Shown: positions 26,767-34,978 of the stretch, piece after piece | How positions within the stretch are numbered: the stretch's first letter is position 1 | Layout: every line of letters begins with the position of its first letter | Origin: Clostridia bacterium | GTDB lineage: Bacteria; Bacillota; Clostridia; TANB77; CAG-508 | Direction of reading: 5' to 3' | Length of the DNA stretch: 64,000 nucleotides | NCBI GenBank assembly: GCA_017429505.1 | Contig: JAFROW010000001.1 | Span: 1-64,000 of the forward strand | Made by a program: the position numbers and the translations under genes | The notes under the pieces: model-generated | The model's database searches: none | Seen by the model: the letters and a program-made list of their open reading frames with translations, nothing else | What the model was told of the DNA's origin: nothing

Positions 26767-27417
26767 TTATTTATCAATTTTTCCAAATAAATTTAATGGC
26801 CATATTCTTATCCAAACTTTGCTTTCAATTTTTTCTAATGGAATACATCCAAATCTTCTGCAATCACTGCTTTGAGCTCTATTGTCTCCCATTGCAAAAA
26901 CACAATTATCAGGAACAATTATATCAGTGCAATTTCCATGTCCATTATCTGTAACAATTCCTGATGGAAGATAGTTCTCTTGCAATTCTTGACTATTTAT
27001 ATATACTTTTCCATTTCTAATCTCAACATGATCTCCAGGAAGTCCGATTACTCTTTTTATGTAACTTGTTTTATTAACTTCTAGTACGTAATATGAAAAT
27101 TTATTCCATATAGAAGTTGGTTCATTTTCATATCTTGCAATACTACTATCCGCAATTTCTGCAGATGTTAAATCTATTTGTGATGGTGCTTCAAATGTAA
27201 TTATATCCCCTCTTGATGGCATTTTTTTAGTAGTCCTAACCCATCTATTTAGCCACAATCTTTGATTTGGTTGCAATGTTGGAACCATTGATGGTTGTTG
27301 AACTATTGTTGGAGTTCCTACAAAAAATCTGAATGCAATTGCAATGATTAATGCAATTATTATACATACTATCCATTCTATAATATCTTTTATTCTTGCC
27401 TTTGTTTCTTCTTTCAA
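26767..27417 (-). CDS. lepB: Signal peptidase I
   Basis: Removes Sec signal peptides outside the membrane. One N-terminal helix (IIEWIVCIIIALIIAIAFRF), catalytic Ser in QQPSMVPTL, catalytic Lys in SYIKRVIGLPGDHVEI, and the GDNRAQSSDCRRFG box. 216 aa. Starts at TTG at 27417 after AAAGGAAG. It heads the operon with holB. Confidence 0.95.
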   Translation of the reverse strand: MKEETKARIKDIIEWIVCIIIALIIAIAFRFFVGTPTIVQQPSMVPTLQPNQRLWLNRWVRTTKKMPSRGDIITFEAPSQIDLTSAEIADSSIARYENEPTSIWNKFSYYVLEVNKTSYIKRVIGLPGDHVEIRNGKVYINSQELQENYLPSGIVTDNGHGNCTDIIVPDNCVFAMGDNRAQSSDCRRFGCIPLEKIESKVWIRIWPLNLFGKIDK

Positions 27418-27557
27418 CTTACTTACTTCCTTTCATTTGAAAACAAATACAACATTATTTTGCTTAGTATTTAGTCTTATGGTTTTCTTTTGAAAATAAA
27501 ATCTTATTTTTTTGTAACACTACTATTAAATTATTTTTATATTACAAAGCCAATTTG

Positions 27558-28484
27558 TTATATATTTTTATCTATTACAGGTACAACTTGTTTTTTACGA
27601 GATACAACCCCTATTAAACAAGCCATATTATCTTCCAACTTCACGCCAAATGCTTTTTCTACTATATCTTTTCTTGAACCTGAAACTATTATTTGTGAAT
27701 CATTTTCTATAATATCTGTAATTAAGAATACAAATAAATCTTCAGAATTTTCCTTTATAAAGCTTTCCATTGCACTTTCTATTTCTGCTTTATCTTTTAA
27801 TACATCTTCTATACTTGCAGTATTGACTTGAGCAACTTGATATTTAACACCATTTGTAGAATATGTTTTAGAATCTATGTTTATTAATTCTGATGGTGAA
27901 AATTCACTTAAATCAGTTCCTGCTTTTAACATATCTAATCCATATTTTTTCACATCAACTTCAGCTATTTTTGCTAATTCTTTTGCCACCTCTTCGTCTG
28001 CTGATGTACATGTTGGTGATTTAAATAAAAGTGTATCTGAAATAATTGCACTAAGCATTAATCCAGCCATCTCTTTATCTACTGGTATATTATTCTGTCT
28101 GCACATATCAGCAAGAATTGTTGAGTTACAACCAAAAGGCATTGCTATATACTCTAATGGTGAATCAGTTTTAAATGATTCTGCCACATTGTGATGGTCT
28201 ATAACTTTTAAAATTTCTGCTTTCTCTATTCCCTTTACACTTTGATCAAACCCGTTGTGATCAACTAGCATTACATATTGTCCTTCTTCTATTTCTTCTA
28301 TATACTCAGGTTCTTGTACATTAAAATATTCCAAAGCATATTTTGTTTCTTTATTAATTTTCCCTATTCTGCATGCCTTTACATTATTTACTCCCATTGC
28401 TCTTTCCATTTTTTCTAAAACAATAGCAGATACTATTGAATCTGTATCTGGATTTTTGTGCCCAAAAATTAAAATATTTTCCAT
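27558..28484 (-). CDS. ppaC: Manganese-dependent inorganic pyrophosphatase
   Basis: Family II pyrophosphatase with a DHH fold, hydrolysing PPi with Mn2+ or Co2+. Metal ligands sit in GHKNPDTDSI, LVDHNGFDQS and VIDHHNVAESF; the C-terminal domain has SGSRKDIVEKAFG and VSRKKQVVP. 308 aa from ATG at 28484, nine bases after AAGGA; an ATG six codons upstream is too close to the site. Follows the His-rich gene by 26 bases. Confidence 0.95.
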   Translation of the reverse strand: MENILIFGHKNPDTDSIVSAIVLEKMERAMGVNNVKACRIGKINKETKYALEYFNVQEPEYIEEIEEGQYVMLVDHNGFDQSVKGIEKAEILKVIDHHNVAESFKTDSPLEYIAMPFGCNSTILADMCRQNNIPVDKEMAGLMLSAIISDTLLFKSPTCTSADEEVAKELAKIAEVDVKKYGLDMLKAGTDLSEFSPSELINIDSKTYSTNGVKYQVAQVNTASIEDVLKDKAEIESAMESFIKENSEDLFVFLITDIIENDSQIIVSGSRKDIVEKAFGVKLEDNMACLIGVVSRKKQVVPVIDKNI

Positions 28485-28510
28485 TTTCATACTTCCTTTC
28501 ATATAATTAT

Positions 28511-28873
28511 TTATCTTTCTTGTCCCTCTTTATGTTTATGTTTATGTTTATGTTCATGTTCATGTCCATATCCAAATTCCGGAAATTTTTTCATTTCCAT
28601 TTTATGCATATTATCTAATTTTTCTAGTTCTTTATCAATCATAGATGTAATTATATCTTTTTTAGCTGGATATTTATATATGCACAATAACTTTAATTTT
28701 CTTAATATTTCTTCTGCGTTAAAAGCAAATAAATTACCAATATCATTTCTCATTCTAATGTCAACACCATCTATGGCTTTTTTTAAGCGTTCTTCAAGTT
28801 CTTCGCCTTTTTTAACATCTTCTGTTAAACCTCTAAACTCATCTATTACATACCTAATACTTCTTTCATGCAT
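28511..28873 (-). CDS. Small protein with His-rich tail, upstream of ppaC
   Basis: 120 aa. An all-helical region (about residues 1-95) contains KKGEELEERLKKAIDGVD. The tail GHEHEHKHKHKHKE alternates His with charged residues. The DNA behind the tail is a six-base tandem repeat. Such tails bind Ni, Co, Zn or Mn. The only neighbour in the operon is the Mn-dependent pyrophosphatase, so metal storage or delivery to it is a reasonable guess, not more. GGGAGG lies before ATG. Confidence 0.65.
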   Translation of the reverse strand: MHERSIRYVIDEFRGLTEDVKKGEELEERLKKAIDGVDIRMRNDIGNLFAFNAEEILRKLKLLCIYKYPAKKDIITSMIDKELEKLDNMHKMEMKKFPEFGYGHEHEHKHKHKHKEGQER

Positions 28874-29053
28874 AATAATTTGCCTCCCTTTCTCGCTTCC
28901 GTTCTATTATATACAATTTTTTTCAAAAAGTAAAGAGAAATATTTGATTTTCATTATTTTTTTCTATATAATAGTTGTAATTTGAGTATGAATTGTAAAA
29001 AATCACTAATAAATAATTAAATAGAAAATATATAATATATAGGAGCAATGATT

Positions 29054-29695
29054 ATGAAAAAAAACGAAACAAGTAATCTAATAAATATCTTAAAAAAAAC
29101 ATATCCAGAAGCAAAATGTAGTTTAGATTTTAAAACTCCTTTTCAGTTAGTTGTTGCAGTAATGCTTTCTGCACAATGCACTGATGAAAGAGTAAATTTA
29201 ACAACTCCCGCTCTTTTTAAGAGATGTAAAACTATTGAAGATTTTGCAAATATTGATATTAAAGAATTGGAAGATTTAATTCATCCTTGCGGATTTTATA
29301 GAAATAAAGCAGCAAATATAAAAAAGTGTGCTAAACAAATTCTAGAAGATTTTGGTGGTGAAGTCCCTCAAGATATGGATAGCCTTTTGAATTTAGCAGG
29401 TGTTGGTAGAAAAAGTGCAAATGTTATTCTTTTAGAAGTTTTTGGAATTGCAAATGGTATTGCCGTTGATACACATTGCAAAAGAATATCTAATAGAATT
29501 GGACTCTCAAAACAAACAGATCCAACAAAAATAGAACAAGATTTGTTAAAACAAATTGATAAAAAATATTTAAAAGACGTAAATCACCTTTTTATTTGGC
29601 ATGGAAGATATACTTGCACAGCAAGGAATCCTAAGTGCGAAGATTGTACAATAAATAATTTTTGTAAATATAACAAAAAAAGTCTAACAGTATAA
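29054..29695 (+). CDS. nth: Endonuclease III
   Basis: DNA glycosylase/AP lyase for oxidised pyrimidines. Helix-hairpin-helix LLNLAGVGRKSANVILLEVFG with the catalytic Lys, and the catalytic Asp in IAVDTHCKRIS. The C-terminal Fe-S loop CTARNPKCEDCTINNFC has the C-x6-C-x2-C-x5-C spacing. 213 aa. I choose the ATG at 29054, eight bases after AGGAG; the ATG six bases earlier is too close. Confidence 0.95.
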   Translation: MKKNETSNLINILKKTYPEAKCSLDFKTPFQLVVAVMLSAQCTDERVNLTTPALFKRCKTIEDFANIDIKELEDLIHPCGFYRNKAANIKKCAKQILEDFGGEVPQDMDSLLNLAGVGRKSANVILLEVFGIANGIAVDTHCKRISNRIGLSKQTDPTKIEQDLLKQIDKKYLKDVNHLFIWHGRYTCTARNPKCEDCTINNFCKYNKKSLTV

Positions 29696-29709
29696 TGTTT
29701 GACTTTTTT
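29675..29709 (+). terminator. Intrinsic terminator of nth
   Basis: AAAAAAAGTC pairs with GACTTTTTT, overlapping the nth stop codon. Confidence 0.6.
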
Positions 29710-29736
29710 CACTTTAATATAAAAATTATTCTTAAA

Positions 29737-30237
29737 CTATTTTTTTATTTTACTATAAATTATTATGAATAATATTGGAAAACTTACAAATCCAAATCTT
29801 ATAATTAGTATATTAAATAATTCTAATATCTGATTGTTGAATGAATAGCTTCCAAATATACTCCAATATACTATTAACATTATCATATTAATAATAATAC
29901 TATATACTAAAAAAATAAATCTACTAATAGTAATTTTGTAATTTTTAAACTTACTTGTTACAAAATTATATAATGAAAATCCAAAATAATTAATCAATAT
30001 ATATATAATTATGCCCATTAATCCATAGATTGGATTTAAATCTTCATGATATGTCCATCCACCAATATAACTACGATTTGATGAATTCTTTTGATACACT
30101 CCTTCTGCTCCCCATAAAGACATAACATACATTATTGTTCCGATTATAAATAGTACTATTATGCTCTTAATAATTGTACTAAAAATAATCCAAAATGAAT
30201 TAGTTGTTTTACTATTTTGATTTTTTTCATCAGACAT
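29737..30237 (-). CDS. Four-helix membrane protein, unknown
   Basis: 166 aa. Charged N-terminus, then helices about 20-40, 70-92, 105-125 and 138-162; a loop YIGGWTYHEDLNPIYG lies between the first two. I recognise no family. It is the last of a group of four minus-strand small genes (29.7-31.3 kb) that all carry membrane segments. Confidence 0.6.
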   Translation of the reverse strand: MSDEKNQNSKTTNSFWIIFSTIIKSIIVLFIIGTIMYVMSLWGAEGVYQKNSSNRSYIGGWTYHEDLNPIYGLMGIIIYILINYFGFSLYNFVTSKFKNYKITISRFIFLVYSIIINMIMLIVYWSIFGSYSFNNQILELFNILIIRFGFVSFPILFIIIYSKIKK

Positions 30238-30301
30238 ATCCTAATCCTTCTTTCTTTTTTCAAAATTCTCATATAATTATATTTTCCATTTTAAACAAAA
30301 C

Positions 30302-30908
30302 TTATTTTATATATTCATAATAACTCTTTGGAATACCATATCTTGCGAGATATCCGTTTTTATAGTTAAGATCTGTTGTAACATCTTTAATTACCCAATT
30401 TGGTGTTGAATAATCATTTGCACTTTCAGTATTTGAAAATTCAATCTCTAAATATGCTAATCCTTTCAAATCTCCTGAAAAAATATCTATCTCCATTTCA
30501 ACACTATTTTCATCTTTAAATCTATATCTTGTTTTATAAATAGTATTCCCCCTCTTTTTTAGTAATCAAATTTTCATATTCTTCTTTGGAAATTAACCAT
30601 TCATGTTCCTCTCTTACAAATCCTTTTAATGCTGTATCACATTTTATTGTTAATACATATTCAGAATTATTTAGATTTCTTATACGTATCTCTGGTGAAA
30701 AATTTATGTATGTTTGAATTATTTCATACTTATCTGCTTTAGATAAATCATAAGGAATATCTTCTTGTCTTATTAACCACTTTTTTTCGATTTCTTGATC
30801 ATTTTCTAATATATTACTATTATTAACTTTTAATATAAATGCAATACTTAGCCCTATAATTACAATTGTTTCTATAAAAAAAAGAATTTTAATTATTGTA
30901 TTTTTCAT
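30302..30908 (-). pseudogene. Membrane-anchored CYTH-domain protein, frameshifted
   Basis: An N-terminal helix (IIKILFFIETIVIIGLSIAF) precedes the CYTH signature EIEKKWLI (ExExK), RIRNLNNSEYVLTIK and later VEMEIDIFSGDLKG, YLEIEFSNTESAND. CYTH proteins bind organic polyphosphates such as triphosphate. The gene is read in two frames: a run of five C on the plus strand (30548-30552) has one base too many; with four, the sequence continues NTIYKTRYRFKDENS, the expected CYTH strand. The restored protein would have about 201 aa. Either phase-variable, decayed, or a sequencing error. A membrane anchor on CYTH is unusual. Confidence 0.7.
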
Positions 30909-30924
30909 TTTTTATATTCCTTTT

Positions 30925-31269
30925 CTAATTTTTAAAATCTATTTGACTACTTGAATATTTTGCTCCCTCATTCAAAACAGGACTAGAACATAAATATGAT
31001 ATTACTCCTATTATAGCTAATATCGAAAACCAAATAATCAACTTTTTTATTTTATAATTCTTATCTTGCTTTGATAGTATGTAATATATAATTGCTCCTA
31101 TAACATATGCTACTATTAAAAATATTGGTGCATATTTTAAAATATTTGATATAGTAACATTCAATGGATCATATACAACTCGTGCAACTATTGCATATGT
31201 CTTAGTTGAGTATATGTTTAATAATATAACAAAATATATAATAGTTAATAAAATATTTCTTTTTTTCAT
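30925..31269 (-). CDS. Small membrane protein, unknown
   Basis: 114 aa with a signal-like N-terminal helix (ILLTIIYFVILLNIYSTKTYA) and two more helices (APIFLIVAYVIGAIIYYIL and LIIWFSILAIIGVISYL). No family recognised. It lies 16 bases before the CYTH gene, so the two are probably co-transcribed. Confidence 0.6.
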   Translation of the reverse strand: MKKRNILLTIIYFVILLNIYSTKTYAIVARVVYDPLNVTISNILKYAPIFLIVAYVIGAIIYYILSKQDKNYKIKKLIIWFSILAIIGVISYLCSSPVLNEGAKYSSSQIDFKN

Positions 31270-31351
31270 TCCTTATCTCCTATCAAGATTAATCTATTTA
31301 TTATTTTAGCATATTTTTCAAAAAGTGTATACACTATTTTGACATTTTTTC

Positions 31352-31735
31352 TCAAAACTTCACTTTAAAATCTTCATATTTATCACATAAACTTAACGTA
31401 CTCACATTACTAATTTTTTCTTTTGGAATTAAATACATTGATTTTGTTTCAGTTAAAATAAATATTAAATCTATATTTGTTTCTATAATAGTTTTATATG
31501 TTTTTCCTCTAGTTCCTCCACAACTTTTTAAAGCAACTTGATAATTTCCACCTTTTCCTATACAGCCTGTTGACTTCACTTGTACTCTTTGTAATTTATT
31601 TTCTTTTTCAACTATTAGGTCATAATCCTGTGTATCATTTAAAGGAATAGAAACCACATATCCATTAGTTGAAAAATATGCAATTGCCATTCCTAAGCCA
31701 CTATTGCCTTTCTCTTTATTTGTTAAAAAGTTCAT
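31352..31735 (-). CDS. PD-(D/E)XK endonuclease, group I intron-associated type
   Basis: 127 aa. The core reads TQDYDLIVEKENKLQRVQVKST: catalytic Asp39, then Gln52-x-Lys54, the (D)..QxK variant known from the cyanobacterial tRNA-intron homing nuclease family (I-Ssp6803I, PF11645). GNYQVALKSCGGTRGKTY and IDLIFILTETKSMYLIPKEKI are typical second-half segments. AAGGGG lies before ATG. It ends nowhere near another gene on its side and begins 72 bases beyond the 3' end of the intron-bearing tRNA-Tyr, on the same strand. A link to that intron is my inference; freestanding relatives also exist elsewhere. Confidence 0.72.
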   Translation of the reverse strand: MNFLTNKEKGNSGLGMAIAYFSTNGYVVSIPLNDTQDYDLIVEKENKLQRVQVKSTGCIGKGGNYQVALKSCGGTRGKTYKTIIETNIDLIFILTETKSMYLIPKEKISNVSTLSLCDKYEDFKVKF

Positions 31736-31806
31736 ATTTCCCCTTCTTTTAAAGAATTTTTGTTCGTGTTATGATATAAAAATAAAATACAAGTTTCCTT
31801 GTATTT

Positions 31807-32112
31807 TGGTGGGCAGGGTTGGATTCGAACCAACGTACGCTCTCGCGGCCAGATTTCTTACTACTATAGTTTTCACTACCATTTATAAATGTTTGTAGTC
31901 TGGACTTTCTCTTTATCTCTAATGAGATACCAGGTATAAAGTCTCTACACTCGGAATTACTTCCTAGCTCGGGATTATCATCAGCCTAGCTGTTAAGACT
32001 TCCCCGAATTAGCCTAGTTATCATCACATAATCACTTATATGAGCTGCAATTTAAGGTCTTTAAAACCTAAAGACTACAGTCTGGTGCCATTAACCACTC
32101 GACCACCTGCCC
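31807..32112 (-). tRNA. tRNA-Tyr(GUA) interrupted by a group I intron
   Basis: Exons are 32112-32077 and 31856-31807. Acceptor stem GGGCAGG/CCTGCCC, discriminator A and encoded CCA are visible. After removal of the 220-nt insert the anticodon arm is CCAGA-CTGTAAA-TCTGG with anticodon GTA. The long variable arm CGC-GAGA-GCG makes it a class II tRNA, right for bacterial Tyr. T arm is GTTGG-TTCGAAT-CCAAC. The insertion lies between anticodon positions 35 and 36. Confidence 0.93.
31857..32076 (-). mobile_element. Group I intron in the tRNA-Tyr anticodon
   Basis: Starts after an exon U and ends in G, the rule for group I introns. The exon end CUGU can pair with GCAG (32045-32048) as P1 with a U.G at the splice site; GTCTTT/AAAGAC forms an extension. 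Core elements are in order: P AATTCGGGGAAG (31999-32010), Q AATCCCGAGC (31967-31976) pairing CGGG/CCCG as P4, R GTGTAGAGACTTTATAC (31934-31950) and S AAAGTCCAGACT (31897-31908), pairing GACTTT/AAAGTC as P7. 220 nt, no internal gene. Confidence 0.9.
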
Positions 32113-32244
32113 GTGTCCTACAGACAAAATCTATTATAAAGCCAAAATGTAAATTTGTCAACCCCTTTTCGAAAATTTTTTAAAATAAAAATTTCTAGTT
32201 AATACATAACCCTATAAAAGCAACATTGTAAATAAATACAATAT

Positions 32245-32305
32245 CTAAGAAAAGTGGCTTAGCCAATGCGCAAATTTCAAAACAATCGCGCTAATATAGG
32301 AAACT
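32245..32305 (+). repeat. Degenerate copy of the three-hairpin repeat
   Basis: CTAAGAAAAGTGGCTTAGCCA keeps the first hairpin (TGGC-TTA-GCCA) and is followed by GCGC..GCGC. The rest differs from the full copies. Confidence 0.4.
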
Positions 32306-32322
32306 TTATCTTTTTACATATA

Positions 32323-32435
32323 ATAAGAAAAGTGACTTCGTCACATGTGCAGGTTGCTTTGCAACCGCACGAATCAAAGAAACTTAACCTTGTTGCTCCG
32401 GAAAAATCTGACGATTTTTCCTATACAATAAAAAA
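32323..32435 (+). repeat. Three-hairpin repeat, intergenic copy
   Basis: Hairpins GTGAC-TTC-GTCAC, GGTTGC-TTT-GCAACC and GGAAAAATC-TGAC-GATTTTTCC, joined by AATCAAAGAAACTTAAC. The same 113-base sequence occurs inverted, in-frame, inside the gene at 52572-54185. An open frame of 62 codons over this copy is a by-product of the repeat. Confidence 0.75.
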
Positions 32436-32477
32436 GAAACTAGAACCTTATTAAATTCCAATTCCCTTTTATATTCA

Positions 32478-32720
32478 CTATTTTACATTCTCTTTGATAT
32501 AACTTACAACATCACCTACAGTAACAACTTTTTCTGCATCTCCATCTGGAATTTCTATACCAAATTCTTCTTCAAGAGCCATTATTAATTCAACTAAATC
32601 TAGTGAATCAGCTCCTAAATCATCTATAAAAGATGCTTCTTCTGTAACAGCTGCCTCTGAAACTTGTAATTGCTCAATTATGATGTTCTTTATTTTTTCA
32701 AAAATCTCCTCTGAACTCAT
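32478..32720 (-). CDS. acpP: Acyl carrier protein
   Basis: 80 aa, carries acyl chains in fatty acid synthesis. The phosphopantetheine Ser is in [26 protein letters not shown] before ATG 32720 fixes the start; a longer in-frame product is not supported. 198 bases after plsX in the same direction. Confidence 0.97.
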   Translation of the reverse strand: MSSEEIFEKIKNIIIEQLQVSEAAVTEEASFIDDLGADSLDLVELIMALEEEFGIEIPDGDAEKVVTVGDVVSYIKENVK

Positions 32721-32918
32721 TATAAGTTCACCTCCTCTCAAGTGATACATTACCTTATGTAACATTTATATTATATGTTTTTTATTTTGTCAATAGTTAT
32801 TTCAAATTTATTTTTTTTAGAACGAGCATTCAGTTTTTTTATATAGTAGAAAAGTTACTCTTTCCTATCTGATGTGCAGAAATTTCCTTTGCAAATTTCG
32901 CACTTGAACAAATTTATC

Positions 32919-33953
32919 TTAATTTTTAGCTTCAACTTTTTGTTTTTCAAATTCTGAAATTAAATTTTCTACAGTTTTGTTGTTTACAAATTGTTCAGCT
33001 TGCTTAATTGTAAATTCAAATAAAGTTTCATCACTACTTCCATGAGCTTTAACAACAGGTTTTTTCACTCCTAGGAACAATGCTCCTCCATAAGATTTAT
33101 AATCCATTGTTTTAGAAAATCTTTTGATTCCAGGAAGTGCTGGTAATGCTGCGATTTTTGATATAATATTTTTTGTTAAGCTTTCTGTTAAAGTTCTTTT
33201 AACAAATTTTCCTAAACCTTCAACTGCTTTTAAAAATACATTTCCTGTAAATCCATCTGTAACAATTGCATCTATTTCACCAGTAAATGCGTCTCTTCCT
33301 TCAACATTTCCAACAAAATTTATATTTAGTTCTTTTGATTTTTCTTTTAACAAATTGTAGCTTTCCCTTACTAATTCATTACCTTTTGTTTCTTCTGTTC
33401 CTATATTTAAAAGTCCTATTCTTGGATTTTCTACTCCAAAAGTATTTCTAATGTATATACTCGACATTTGAGCAAATTGTAATAAATTTATTGGCTTACA
33501 ATTTGTGTTTGAGCCTGAATCTATTAAAACTAATCTACTTTTATATGCCGGTAAAATTCCTGCTAATGCTGGTCTATCTATTCCTTTTATTCTTCCAACA
33601 ATTAAAGTTGCACCTGTAAGCAAAGCACCTGAATTTCCTGCAGAAATAAATACATCCCCTTCTCCATCTTTAAGCATTCTAAATCCGACAACCATAGATG
33701 AATCTTTTTTATGCTTAATTGCAAGTGTTGGAGTATCTTCCATCTCTATTGTCTCTGTAGCATTATGTATTTTTAGTCTCGGAGATATTTCTTCAGCTGT
33801 TTTTCCATAAAATTCTTGTAATTTAGATTTTATAACATCTTCTTTTCCTATTAAAATCACTTCTGCTTTTATTTGATTTATAGCTCTTACTGCACCTTTT
33901 ATATTTGCATCAGGACCATTATCTCCTCCCATTGCATCTAATAAAATTTTCAT
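32919..33953 (-). CDS. plsX: Phosphate acyltransferase PlsX
   Basis: Makes acyl-phosphate from acyl-ACP for phosphatidic acid synthesis. 344 aa with the N-terminal MKILLDAMGGDNGPDANIKG, KHKKDSSMVVGF, SAGNSGALLTGA and IVTDGFTGNVFLKAVEG blocks, all PlsX-specific. GAGG lies six bases before ATG. Followed by acpP; in many Firmicutes plsX sits beside fatty acid genes. Confidence 0.97.
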   Translation of the reverse strand: MKILLDAMGGDNGPDANIKGAVRAINQIKAEVILIGKEDVIKSKLQEFYGKTAEEISPRLKIHNATETIEMEDTPTLAIKHKKDSSMVVGFRMLKDGEGDVFISAGNSGALLTGATLIVGRIKGIDRPALAGILPAYKSRLVLIDSGSNTNCKPINLLQFAQMSSIYIRNTFGVENPRIGLLNIGTEETKGNELVRESYNLLKEKSKELNINFVGNVEGRDAFTGEIDAIVTDGFTGNVFLKAVEGLGKFVKRTLTESLTKNIISKIAALPALPGIKRFSKTMDYKSYGGALFLGVKKPVVKAHGSSDETLFEFTIKQAEQFVNNKTVENLISEFEKQKVEAKN

Positions 33954-34102
33954 AATTTGCCTCTTCTTTCCATAGCATAAAAGGTCTTTTAAAAAATTTC
34001 ATACTTATATATTCTTAGAAATTTTCAAATCTCTTTCTACTTTTACACTATATTAATATAAAATATATTTTATTATCATTTTTCTAAAAATGCAATAGTT
34101 TT

Positions 34103-34918
34103 TTAGATTTTTTCACAAGACTCTATAATATTTCTTATTAAAATCGCATTTGTTATTGTTCCAATTCCCCCTGGAACAGGTGTACACATTGAAGCTTTTT
34201 CTTTAACATCTTCAAAATCTATATCCCCAACTATTTTTCCATTTTCAAAATTTATGCCTACATCAATTAAAATTGCGCCATCTTTAATATCTTCTTTTTT
34301 CAAGAATTTTGCTTTACCTATTGCCATTATTACAACATCAGCATTTCTTGTTTCGTCTTTTAGATTCTTTGTTTTAGAGTGACAAATTGTTACTGTTGCA
34401 TTTTTTTGAAGAAGTTGTGGAATTAAAGGCTTTCCAACAATATTGCTTCTTCCGACAACCACAACTTTTTTTCCTGTTAAATCTATATTGTAGTAATCAA
34501 AAACTTCTATTACAGCTTTACTTGTACATGGAGCAATTGCATCCTTTTCACCAATAAACAATTTTCCCATATTTGCATTGCTTAATCCTTCTATATCTTT
34601 GTTTGAAGGAATTTCGTTTATTAAATTTGAAATTTCTTTTGATAATGGTTGCTGAAACATTATTCCTGTAATGCTTTCATCATTTTTTATAGCTTCAAAA
34701 TTTTCTTTAAACTGCTCTTCTGTTTCTGCCATCATCAAATTAAACTCTATTCCATATTTATCACAGTTTTTTTCAATTCTTTTTATATAGACATCACTTG
34801 CGTCGTCTCCTTTAATTCCTAAAACTGCAATATTAGGCTTTGTCTTTAAATTATTTATTTGCTGTTCAAAATAATTTTTTATGCTTTCAGCAACAATTTT
34901 TCCATCTAAAATTTGCAT
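34103..34918 (-). CDS. folD: Methylene-tetrahydrofolate dehydrogenase/cyclohydrolase
   Basis: Interconverts methylene-, methenyl- and formyl-tetrahydrofolate. 271 aa. The catalytic Tyr-Lys pair is in SDVYIKRIEKNCDKYGI, GIMFQQPLSKEI is the folate site, VVVVGRSNIVGKPLIPQLL the NADP site, and CTPVPGGIGTITNAIL the C-terminal motif. Located with fchA, giving both cyclohydrolase steps of one-carbon metabolism; ThyX uses the methylene form. Confidence 0.96.
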   Translation of the reverse strand: MQILDGKIVAESIKNYFEQQINNLKTKPNIAVLGIKGDDASDVYIKRIEKNCDKYGIEFNLMMAETEEQFKENFEAIKNDESITGIMFQQPLSKEISNLINEIPSNKDIEGLSNANMGKLFIGEKDAIAPCTSKAVIEVFDYYNIDLTGKKVVVVGRSNIVGKPLIPQLLQKNATVTICHSKTKNLKDETRNADVVIMAIGKAKFLKKEDIKDGAILIDVGINFENGKIVGDIDFEDVKEKASMCTPVPGGIGTITNAILIRNIIESCEKI

Positions 34919-34978
34919 TTTTATCGCATTCCTTTCATTTTTATTATTTGCTTTTTAAAAAATATGTGCTTCCATTTT

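Noticed and set aside
31704-31898. Plus-strand open frame across the tRNA 3' exon
   Set aside because: Antisense to tRNA and the nuclease gene start; no ribosome site.
32266-32454. 62-codon plus-strand open frame
   Set aside because: It consists mostly of the three-hairpin repeat and has no ribosome site; its similarity to the GtrII-like protein comes from the repeat.
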